Shown: piece by piece, positions 10,952 to 20,664 of the stretch
Layout of the letters: the number at the start of each line of letters is the position of its first letter
How positions within the stretch are numbered: the first letter of the stretch is position 1
DNA from: Verpa conica
Lineage: Eukaryota; Ascomycota; Pezizomycetes; Pezizales; Morchellaceae
Reading direction: 5' to 3'
Assembly (NCBI GenBank): GCA_033030425.1
Contig: JAUFSD010000004.1
Coordinates: forward strand, 682,001-746,000
Length of the DNA stretch: 64,000 nt
Notes under the pieces: generated by a model
Databases searched by the model: none
Told to the model about the DNA's origin: nothing
Seen by the model: the letters and a program-made list of their open reading frames with translations, nothing else
Translations under genes and position numbers: made by a program

Positions 10952-11429
10952 TGTAAGTGGCCTCCTAAAGGTGTCTAAAAGCACCCAATTTGGGCTATAT
11001 AATGCCGGGTTTTTTTAATAAGTGACTCCTGGGCATTTGTGATGTTAAAGAAAGCCTATAAAGCATCATGAATTAAAGGTATATACTTAAAAATCATACC
11101 CTAGAGTTTTGGGGGCATAGGAGACCCTCACAATTTTTTTATACCTTGCCAAATGTAAAAGTACACAAGCCCTTGCTCTAGTGGGGACAGCAGGTGATGT
11201 CTAATGAACTGGGACACTATGGACACATGGACTAGGAGACTGGAAAGACTGGGACTAGAGTAGGTACTTAGTATTGAATGCAAGTTGAAGAATAGAGAAC
11301 TAAGACTAAGAATTGGGGAAATGGCTCAATACTTATAGTATAGCCGAAACATGAAAGGGAAGGGGCTGACATGCATAGCGTGTCAGACTACATGAAACAA
11401 GAACACATCAGCAAAAGTTTTTTTTTCTT
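10952..11429. other. Intergenic, no gene seen
   Basis: Short runs of GGGACAC/GGACA-like words occur from 11180 on and merge into the hairpin to the right. No gene is recognised. Confidence 0.4.
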
Positions 11430-11625
11430 CAAAATTAGTCCCAGATAGTCCCAGGGATAAGGGAGACAGTGGGGGATACAACTGGGACACAATTGGGACA
11501 GAATAGAGACACCACCCAGTCCCAGGATCCATCCCAGAGACAGGCATTTTGTCTCTTGGGACTGGGTGGTGTCTCCAGCTACTATGTAATTTGTCCCACA
11601 GTTGTCCCAGGGATGCTCTGGGATT
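11430..11625. repeat. Imperfect long hairpin rich in GGGAC/GTCCC
   Basis: The core arms GAGACACCACCCAGTCCCA (about 11506-11524) and TGGGACTGGGTGGTGTCTC (about 11557-11575) are perfect reverse complements. Outer parts (CCCAGGGATA.., ..GTCCCAGGGATGC; ACAACTGGGACA versus TGTCCCACAGTTGT) also pair imperfectly. Total span is about 190 bp. It may be a fold-back element or the end of a larger decayed transposon. Confidence 0.6.
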
Positions 11626-11639
11626 GAAAAGTACTTTTG

Positions 11640-11821
11640 CTGATGGAAAAGCCCTTTCGCAAGTAATCCTGTGAGCTTGCACACCTGTCAGATTCTTCTG
11701 AGGCAACTGGAAATACCTACTATACATCATGACAAACACTAGCAGCGTCCTGATGACACTCGGATGTGTATAGGAAGCGCCTGTAGCATTGAGTGCTTTA
11801 TGCAGGGCGTCCAGAGATACC
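11640..11821 (-). pseudogene. Coding remnant abutting repeat R1
   Basis: On the minus strand about 60 residues read like protein (DALHKALNATGASYTH, then a hydrophobic stretch TLLVFVMMYSRYFQL). The frame runs out of R1 at one side and into the hairpin at the other. It could be an exon of a gene broken by insertion of R. No family is recognised. Confidence 0.2.
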
Positions 11822-13078
11822 TGTAACGGGGGCACTCCCAGGGGAGTACTGCCGTACCAAAAAAAAACCAACAACCTCCCTTTCTGACGAGAAGCTTCAG
11901 CAGCGAGGCTTAGAACCGCTCGTCAACACGGAAGGTCGACAGTCCCTAGGCTAAACAGGTATAAGGATTTTTAAGGGTTGCAAACTAAAGACTTTAAAAG
12001 GCTCTGCTTCCCAGGGGAAGACAAACGTCTTTAGCAAAGAGTATGAGGGTCTCAGAACAACGGTTGTTCGTTGACTAGCAAGAATGATTGTCCTGGGGGA
12101 AGGACGGGTTTAAGCTATGATTTTGATTGCGAGCAAGCTGCCAAGAAGCGGGGGAACAATTCCTCCGTGCTTGGAAATCAACTGAGTCTAGAGCGCCCCT
12201 AAGAACTAGCGGGGTCGATAGACTAGCGACTAAAAAGCGTTGGTTACTAAAAGCTCTGTAACTATTGCTAAAATGGTCCGATTTCAAATCCGATTGCACC
12301 TATGGATTCGCAGCACTGTCCCCCATATACCCTTCGAGTTTGGTTTGGTTGGGCGAATTTTCCTGACGGTTTTGGGGTTATTTTTGGGGTCCAAAACTTG
12401 TCTTTTTGTTAGGGAATCAGCAACTCAGGGGGGCCCCCTCTGCAAACGGCGGGTGGCACAGTGGGGCGCCTCGGGGGTGTTAGAAAACACAGAGTCCCCT
12501 AGGTAGGGTAACCCACTGGTGATTCCTGCCGTTGCTTAGATTCCTTTCCCACGTTCCTAGTCCAACCCAGGGATGTGGCGGAGAGGTAATCTTGATCCAT
12601 GGGACGCAGGGGCGAAGCACAAGGCATAGCCCCGTATGGTTCGATTCGTGGCGCCGCCAGGTTAATTATTAATTTTGCTGGTGGCCCTAACTACTAAGCA
12701 TAGCTTTGCTCTCGTTTCATGGCTCTCGGCCTCCCATATTGAAGGTTGTGAAGCCGTTATTGTTATTCCTCCTAGAGGAACAGGAGCTTAACTCTGTTCA
12801 TGGAGGCAACTGCTTCAGTCTCATTGCACTAGTATTTCCTGTAGCTATAGGCTACAGACGCATTACTCTGGTCTCTGTCGCATACCAACGACGGTGAGCT
12901 TCGCTCCGTCCTAGGAGCTCACCAGCTCGTTTAGGGGTCGGGCTATCATAGTAATGACTTTCCTTAGTATCTATTGACCGGAACGGGATAGCTAGTCCTA
13001 TCCCTCAAGGGAGATCCTTAGGTGTCTATATACGGAGAGGTACTTGAGACTAGTCATGACGATGGTTAGATCGTCACA
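11822..13078 (+). repeat. Repeat R, copy 1 (1.26 kb, TGTAAC...GTCACA)
   Basis: This sequence is near-identical to 54484-55741 (R3) and, reversed, to 13517-13816 plus 26110-27026 (R2). A diverged, truncated reversed copy is at 57822-58319 (R4). The full copies share exact ends TGTAACGG and CGTCACA, so R is a discrete unit. The first 40 bp form a strong hairpin (GTACTCCC/GGGGAGTAC). R holds a tRNA-like box pair (12571-12660) but no convincing protein: frames of 74 and 88 codons overlap on opposite strands. TG..CA ends would suit an LTR, yet the copies pair head to head, which suits a fold-back arm better. Confidence 0.8.
12571..12660 (+). repeat. tRNA-like pol III boxes inside R1
   Basis: TGGCGGAGAGG at 12576-12586 fits the A-box and GGTTCGATTCG at 12638-12648 fits the B-box. 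Between them GGGGC..GCCCC can form a variable-arm-like stem. The T-stem does not pair well, so it is unlikely to be a working tRNA. It could drive pol III transcription of R, as in SINEs. The same pair is kept in R2 (about 26224-26320) and R3 (about 55231-55320). Confidence 0.45.
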
Positions 13079-13516
13079 GTTTGTACCAGTACGTTGTTTG
13101 CTTGGTGGCCCAGAGCAACTACCAGAGGCAGGCTTTGCTGGAGGAGGTTCTCGTGATTCTGAATAGGTTGTTAGCTCTATAATAGACTGCTTGTAGGTTG
13201 GGGATAGGGGTAGGGGTAGGGGTAGGGGTAGGGGTAGGGTAAGGAGTTGCTGCAGGTACGCAAGACTATGGGGACTTAGAGGATTTTGGCGAGGGATATA
13301 GGGGTTGTGATAGATATAGGCCGGGTAACTGTCTAGGGACTTAGGGAATTTTAGCGAGCTGCAGGTGTTATATCTTTTCAGGAAAAATTATCTCCAAAGC
13401 TCCGGCAGCTACTACCAATGCTTTAGAGGGCTTTGGGGGCTCTGGTAGACAGAGCTGCAGTAAAAAAGTACTGGGAAGCTTTAGAAAGTTATGGAATGCC
13501 TCAAGAGACTCCACCA
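13079..13516. repeat. Core between R1 and R2, with (TAGGGG)n
   Basis: This 438-bp spacer separates the inverted R arms. It contains about six copies of the hexamer GGGGTA at 13197-13240. Its segment at 13094-13113 differs by one base from 56671-56690 in the core between R3 and R4. This shared core sequence is evidence that arms and core belong to one element. Confidence 0.55.
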
Positions 13517-14100
13517 TGTGACGATTTAACCATCGTCATGACTAGTCTCAAGTACCTCTCCATATAGAGACACCTAAGGATCTCCCTTGAGGCATAGGAC
13601 TAGCTATCCCATTCCGGTCAATAGATACTAAGGAAAGCCATTACTATGATAGCCCGATCCCTAAGCGAGCTGGCGAGCTCCTAGGACGGAGCGAAGCTCA
13701 CCGTCGTCGGTATGCGACAGAGACCAGAGTAATGCGTCTGTAGCTTATAGCTACGGGAGATACTAGTGCAATGAGACTGAAGCAGTTACCTCCATGAACA
13801 GAGTTAAGCTCCTGTTTTTCAAGGGGGACAGCGTGGGGACAACGTAGCCACAGGACACAACTAACTTAATGGCAAGGCAACTATCTGTTGCAAGCAAAAT
13901 ACCAAGAGTTTGTGATGTAGTCGCAGTGGGTTCAGCGATCGCGTAGCGATGTAATGATAAAGAGGCAGCGAGAAGAGAAAGCTTCTATTAAGTCTAACTG
14001 AAGAGACGTTGCGTAAAGAAAGAAGAGAAAACTATTACAGAGAGGGAGCAACGCTCCCTTTTTATACCCAAAACCCCGCTTTGTACAATGCCCTTGTTTC

Positions 14101-14743
14101 TGTGGCGGGGCGGTTGGGATGGTATGGTAAAGCCTAGGCAACGGGACGGTGACAGCGACTAAGACGGCGACAATGAACGGTGTTATGGCAAAAGATATTA
14201 CAAGTGAAAAACTCTGTAATATTTCTTTACTAGACAATATAAACAAGACGTTGCGTGCCTAAGAAAATCCTCGGGGCGGCTCCTTATATGTTTCCTATTT
14301 CTTCCCTTCTTCTCTGCTTCCAAAATAACCTTAACGCCAAAGAAAACTTTTTCACTCCAACTAAATTTCCCCACTGTTTCTGTTGGATATGTCATATCCA
14401 ACAGAAAGGTATCTTTCTATACAAACGCATACAAAGTGTACAAAGAGCTCCATAGGGTCGTACGATAACGTTACGTAAATTCCGAAACTACCACGAGGGG
14501 CCGTCGGCCCGGAGAACCTTATTGCCAAAGACACAAACCCCCATCAACCTCGCGTGCGCGGATACGAGCCTTCCTGCGCCCATTATTCCCTTTCCGTTAA
14601 ATTCTTTCACAATGCGCGCATTCAATCGACTCGATCGCCGAGTGGGGGCGAGGTCGAAGGTGACTCTCTTACTGGGGTGTGGTCCGGTTTTGGTCTTGTT
14701 CCGTGCGACTGTGGCGTTGGTATCCTCGGAGCTGCCCGCGACA
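14101..14743 (-). repeat. 3' LTR of element A
   Basis: Matches 19941-20588 throughout. It contains a palindrome with 10-bp arms GTTGGATATG / CATATCCAAC at about 14381-14401. The chromodomain-end frame of pol runs into this LTR. Confidence 0.9.
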
Positions 14744-17700
14744 GGAGGCCCTCCGGCGTTCGACTTCCCGGAGAACTAGTGAGGCTTTGGCGAAAGTCAG
14801 GCTTGGTTGGATGTCGCTGATAGAAGATGTCGAGGGCAGCGCATTGTTCAATGTATTCGGGGGGCTCCCACGTAGGTAGGTCATAGCCTGTCCACTTGAC
14901 GAGGTCCTGAGGGCCTTTGATGCCGTAGGCCGGGCGTCGAGAATCTCTCCACTTCCCACTCCGTTTCTCCTTCAACAATAACTGGGGGAGCAGGGGGAGG
15001 AACATGGCGGGAATGGGATCGGTGGCGACGGGCGAAGCTGGGAAACGTGAAACACGGGATGATTGGCCATGGTAGCTGGAAGATCAAGTTCGTAGGCATA
15101 GGGACCGATAACCTTCTTAACGGTAAACCGACCAAGTTGTTTCCAGTCCAATTTCTTTGAGGGCCTCTGGGTTCGGATATTTTTGGCAGACAGCCAAACT
15201 TGATCTCCAACTTTATAGTCGGGAGCAGGGATACGATGGGCATTGGCAGTGTTTTCTTGGGCATCTTGAGCGAGCTTCATTTCTCCGCGAAGGTAGTCGT
15301 GTAAGTCTTCCATTTTCTGGGCAAACTTAGAGCGTCGATACTGGGGGGACCTATCATGAGGACCAAGTCAAGGGTAAACCGAGGTGGAATCCGTAATTGG
15401 CGAAGAACGGGCTAACTTTGGTGGTTTCCGAAAAGTGATTGTTAGCCGCGAACTCGGCAATGGGAAGCCAGCTGGACCAGTCGTCTTGTTGATAAGACAC
15501 AAAGCTTCGGAGGTACTGTTCCATTACAGCGTTGACGCGTTCTGTTTGTCCATCGGTCTGAGGATGGAAGGCCGTAGATAATTTGGACTCAATCTTCAAC
15601 TGTTTACACAGGCATTGCCAGAACTGGGACGTGAACTGAGTTCCGCGATCCGAGATTACCGTAAGAGGGAGGCCGTGAAGTTTCCAGACGTTTTGAGTAC
15701 AAACGTGCGACGTCTTGAGCGTTGGCAGTGGTATGGCAGGGGAGGAGATGGCGCGTCTTGGAGAGTCTATCGACCACAACGAAAATGGCATCGTACCCAT
15801 TACTCGACGGTAGGCCAGTGACGAAGTCCATGGAAATGTCCTGCCAAGGTTGATTTGGAATGGGCAGGGGACGAAGAATTCCAGACGGGGCATTGTACGA
15901 TGGTTTGCTGCGGCTACAAGTGTGACAATTCTTAACATATCGCTTCACGAAACTTCCCATCTTTGGCCAGTAGTAGTCTCTACTCAGAAGTTCGAAGGTC
16001 TTTGAGCGTCCTGGATGGCCGGCGGAGGGGGAGTCGTGGTACTGTTTCAGCAATTCCAGCTTTAATTCGTTGTGGTCTGGGACGTAAAGGGTGCCTCGAT
16101 AGCAAAGTTTTCCATTGACGTTGGTGCACTCAGCCAGGGTTATTTCCTTTGAATGTTGCACACCCTGGCGAAGAAGTTCTAGAATTTTTTGAGGGGCGGA
16201 ATCATTAGCATAGGCTTTGGTAAACAACTTTTCCAGTGGGGTCGTTCGCGAGCGGGTTCATTTGACAAAGAACCCGTAAACAAACCAAGCTTACTGTCAA
16301 AATTTTCCCTTTTCAACACTGTTTGACTCTGATGAGCCAATCTTTCATCCCTCTTTAGGTAGATCTCCAGATCTCCTAGTTAGTGCATCGGGTTTCCTTG
16401 TTTCCCTGGACGATATGAAATTTTAAAATTAAAACGAGATAGAAAGCTCGGACCACCTGGCCTGGCGACGATTCAACTGCTTGGTGGACATAAAATATTC
16501 CAGATTACGGTGATCGGTGATGACGGAGATTGGCTCTTCGGTACTCTCCAACTCTGGTCTCCATTCTTCAAAGGCTCTGATGATTGCTAGTAGCTCTTTG
16601 TCGTAAATTTCGTAATTGCATTCGGCGGGCGAATGTTTTTTGGAGAAAAAGGCCACCGGACGGAGGACGTTGTTTTCATCATACTGGGACAAGATACCCG
16701 CGGAAACATAATCGGAAGCATCGGTTTCCACCACTATTGGTCGGTCGGCGTCAAAGTGCATGAGAATGGGAGCTGAGGTAAAAGCTTCTTTCATTTTCTC
16801 GAAGGCTTCTTCGCACTCCGGAGACCATATGAACGGTGTATCCTTTTTCGTAAGAGAATTAATAGGAGAGGAAATATTAGAAAAACCAAAAATAACACGC
16901 CGGTAAAAATTCGCAAACCCAATAAACCCTTGTACTTCCTTCACATTCCTTGGGGCAGACCATTCCCTGATGGCAGACACTTTCTTAGGGTCCATCGCGA
17001 TGCCGTTAGGGGAGATAATTAGACCCAAGTACTTTGTGGATTGAACGTGAAATTCACATTTCTCAGGTTTGAGAAAGATCCCATTTTCCTTCAGAGCTTC
17101 CAGTATCTTACGAACGTGGACCTTGTGTTCTTCCAGAGTGTTACTGTAGATCAAAATGTCGTCGAGGTAGGCGGTGCAAAAGACGTCGAGGTACTTGCGT
17201 AAGGAATCATTGATAAAGTGCTGAAAGGTTGCGGGGGCGTTGGTGAGTCCGAAGGGCATTACGGTGTATTCAAAGTGGCCATACCGGGTCACGAAGGCGG
17301 TTTTCCATTCCTCGTTTTCTGCCATGCGTACTTGATTGTATCCCATCCTGAGGTCCAACTTGGTGTACCACTTTGCTTTAGCTAAGCGATCCAAGGTTTC
17401 TCGAATGAGAGGAAGGGGATATCGATTTTTAATAGTTATTTCGTTAATTCCTCGGTAGTCAACACAGAGACGGAGACTTCCGTCGTCTTTCTTGGCAAAC
17501 AATACAGGGGCACCGGCAGGAGAGGAGCTGTCTCTAATGTATCCTTTGGACAAATTGTCCTCTAGGTATTCTTTGAGTGCGACGAGTTCCTCGCGAGACA
17601 TTCCATATAGGGGGCCAAAGGGGTTCCTTTCCATCCCTCAGGGAATCTTATGATCATAAATACGGCGTGGGGGCATGTTTTTTGCGATCTGTTCGTCGAA

Positions 17701-18436
17701 CATATCCAAAAATCATGGTACTCAACCGGAACTTTAGCCTTCCAATCCTCTTTGGTAGTCTTATGGTCAATAGCTTTGTTAATCTCATAAAGGAGATTGA
17801 CAAAATGCGAGAAGACTTCTTTCTAGCCAAAAAGGAGAAGGGGACAGCCCCAATCATTGCGATGGAAATTTTCTTGAGAGCGGGAGCCGGGGAGATACCG
17901 GTGGAGACGGGGAATGGTGGAGGAGGTGCAGTGTTTCATGCAGTAATCGGAACCGAAGGAGACATGATTGGAGGCAAACCTGATTGCCACATCATGGTGC
18001 TTCATCCAGGGAATGCCTCAAACAAGAGGATAGTGTCGAGGAAGTGACAAAAAACGGCGCGTGCTCCTGGTGTCCCCATAGAGAGACCAAGATGGGAAAG
18101 ATGGGTAATGTCCCCGGAGGCTACGCTTCGGCCGTCTATGACTTCTAGAGCCCGGGAGTTTTTAACGGTAACAGGGGAAAAGAATGCTGGCGCGCGAACG
18201 ATTCATCAATGAAAGCATATCCGGAGGCACCAGTATCAATCAGAGCGTGGGTTTTTACTGTCTTTGTATTGGTGGATAAGGTACATGCTACTACCAAATC
18301 TTCACCATCCAAAGAATCTTCCTCCACAACAATGTTTGATACCGAAAAGCCAGAAATAGAAAATGCAGTCAAAGAAAAATCGTTAAAAGGTCGCAGCTGG
18401 GCAGGGCCAGTTAAAGGCGGGGACTACTGAAAACCC
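14622..18436 (-). pseudogene. Pol of element A, frameshifted
   Basis: Reading from the right: protease with DTGA (about 18372-18145), then reverse transcriptase and RNase H in one 401-codon frame (17634-16429) with the YLDD catalytic box and VETDASDY. Integrase follows with its HHCC zinc finger and first catalytic Asp at 16227-15604. The second catalytic Asp (SDRGTQFT) and Glu (QTERVN) are in another frame at 15938-15354. A linker (15313-14972) and a chromodomain (LVKWTGYDLPTWEP, 15005-14622) end the protein. At least five frame changes separate these parts, so no working polyprotein can be made from this copy. Confidence 0.9.
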
Positions 18437-19898
18437 TGCTGATCGGAAGAAGAAGATTGATAACGCGGGTCGCCGCCCGAACGAGAAGAAGAAGCAAAGC
18501 AAGGAAGACCTAGGTGGCGCACCGGCCACAGAAGACGAAGAAGGAACAGGAGAGCCAGAAACGGAAATATTGGAGATGGGGACACCGCCCGCAACAGAAG
18601 ACCCAGAAACAGAAGCAGCAGCACCAGAAAGAAGACCAAAAGGAGATGGAGTAATTGCGGCGCCGCGCATACTAAAGGACGAAGGGGTGGCACGTGGGCC
18701 GGAACGAGATAAAGGACAATTGGCAAAAACATGGCGGCTCTGGCCGCAATACATACAACGCCCCGAGGCAAAACGCCTCTGTTTTTCCTCGGGGGAAAGA
18801 GGACCACGGGGTTGACCAGCAGGACGGGGGACGAAAGCACTGAGATTCATGGGAGCCAAACCTCCAGGGGCGACTGACGGATGGTAGCCAGAACTGGCAA
18901 CGGGGGCAGGAGCAGAAGCGCGGGGGGCAGGTTGATGTTGGAAGTTTCCGAAGGACCTTGAGCCCCTCTTCTCTTCCTTGCGAACACGGAGGTCATTATC
19001 CACAACAAGAAGGTCGGCGACGTAGAGATCGAACGTGGCTGCACCATGGGCATCAACAGGGACGCGGCGACCGCCAAGTTGGTCGCTTCGTTTCCTCAGA
19101 GAGACCCTCCCGAAGGGCGTCTCTCTTGGCGGAGTCATCGTACCCAAGGTCTGCCATGATGCGACGGAAGTCAGCGAGATAGGAGGAGAAGTCGCTTGTT
19201 TTTCTGTTTGAGGTTGTGGAGTTCCTCCTTGCAGTTCCATGAGGATCGGGGTCGGCGAAGGCAGAGTTCAAGACGGTGATGAGAGCTTCAACGTTGGCAA
19301 AGTCAATTCCAGTGGCAGTTGCATAAGGGAGTACCTGGTTCAAGGCGACTCCCTCCAGACGGTTAAAAGCATATCCGACTTTGGCGGCTTCATTGGAAAA
19401 ACGATCGGCATTGTTACGGAGTTTATTGCGAAGTTGGGCGACAAAGGGTTTCAGGGCCGCGCGGTTACCATTGAACATTGGAGGGTCAGGGATTTTGTCA
19501 GATCTTCTGGGGGCGACGGGGTCATTGATATCGAGGGGAGGTGGAGTTGGAATTCTCCCTCCTTCCGCGGCGGTTCGGGCTGCACGAAGATCGTTTCCAA
19601 GCTGGTTACTCGGTGAGCAAGAACGGTGTTGGCGGTGGTAAGACGTTGGGCGGTTTCTTCAGCGGTGACGATGGCTTCCTCGGCATTGTTGAGGCTGGCT
19701 TGTGCCTCCGTAGCCGCTTGAAGGTGTCCGTTTCTTTCGTTGCGGAGTCGGATGTTGTTTTCCTGAGTTTGGCTGCATACTGCAGAAGATTGGCGTGGAA
19801 CTGGGCGGCGTCGGTGTTATAGGCGGTGGTAAAATCATCGAGGTAGCTGGGAGGCGAAATGCCGGAGGGTCCCCGGGGGGGCCACTACTGGCAGACAT
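18383..19898 (-). pseudogene. Gag of element A, frameshifted
   Basis: The ATG at 19898 lies 40 nt inside the 5' LTR. The capsid-like core is in the frame 19478-19053 ([27 protein letters not shown]). A CCHC zinc knuckle (CMYCGQSRHVFANC) is in another frame near 18750. The frame holding the heptamer G GGT TTT (18436-18430) ends in a TAG three codons later. Several indels break the reading frame. Gag packages the element RNA into cytoplasmic particles. Confidence 0.85.
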
Positions 19899-19940
19899 TG
19901 GTACAGTGTTGTTGGGTAGGCTTGAAGGGACGCAACGTAG

Positions 19941-20588
19941 TGTGGCGGGGCGGTTGGGATGGTATGGTAAAGCCTAGGCAACGGGACGGTGACAGCGACT
20001 AAGACGGCGACAATGAACGGTGTTATGGCAAAAGATATTACAAGTGAAAAACTCTGTAATATTTCTTTACTAGACAATATAAACAAGACGTTGCGTGCCT
20101 AAGAAAATCCTCGAGCGGCCCCTCCTTATATGTTTCCCCTATTTCTTCCCTTCTTCTCTGCTTCCAAAATAACCTTAACGCCAAAGAAAACTTTTTCACT
20201 CCAACTAAATTTCCCCCACTGTTTCTGTTGGATATGTCATATCCAACAGAAAGGTATCTTTCCCATACAAACCGCATACAAAGTGTACAAAGAGCTCCTG
20301 GGGTCATACGATAACGTTACGTAAATTCCGAAACTACCACGAGGGGCCGTCGGCCCGGAGAACCTTATTGCCAAAGACACAAACCCCCATCAACCTCGCG
20401 TGCGCGGATACGAGCCTTCCTGCGCCCATTATTCCCTTTCCGTTAAATTGCTCACAATGCGCGCATTCAATCGACTCGATCGCCGAGTGGGGGCGAGGTC
20501 GAAGGTGACTCTCTTACTGGGGTGTGGTCCGGTTTTGGTCTTGTTTCGTGCGACGGTGGCGTTGGTATCCTCGGAGCTGCCCGCGACA
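19941..20588 (-). repeat. 5' LTR of element A
   Basis: On the minus strand a TATA box (TATAAGGAGG, from 20130) lies 34 nt before ACGCAACGT (20096-20088). That nonamer is complementary to the primer site just inside the LTR. Direct copy of 14101-14743. Confidence 0.9.
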
Positions 20589-20664
20589 GTTTCCATCTGT
20601 AACAACTATTACCCTACCTTCCTCCTTGTATGAGTCACGACGAGACTCACCCTGGCGCTTCCGA

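Larger units (their letters stand above)
14101..20588 (-). mobile_element. Ty3/Gypsy chromovirus A, nested in the 3' LTR of B
   Basis: A 6488-bp element with 5' LTR at 19941-20588 and 3' LTR at 14101-14743, TG..CA ends (TGTGGCGGGG / CCCGCGACA) and a 5-bp duplication GTTTC (14096-14100 and 20589-20593). Order on the minus strand is gag, protease, reverse transcriptase, RNase H, integrase, chromodomain, as in chromoviruses. The LTRs differ mainly by a few small indels. It belongs to a family distinct from B and C (different LTR) but shares the gag-pol junction and primer-site design. Confidence 0.92.

Noticed and set aside
12075..12506. Frames of 74 (minus) and 88 (plus) codons inside R, repeated in other copies
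   Set aside because: They overlap on opposite strands, recur only because R is repeated, and the diverged copy R4 shows no coding-type pattern of change.
12571..12660. A functional tRNA gene
   Set aside because: A and B boxes are present but acceptor and T stems do not pair; it is treated as a tRNA-like promoter remnant.
16429..17634. A functional reverse transcriptase gene of the host
   Set aside because: It is the RT/RNase H part of Gypsy A pol between LTRs, with frameshifts on both sides.
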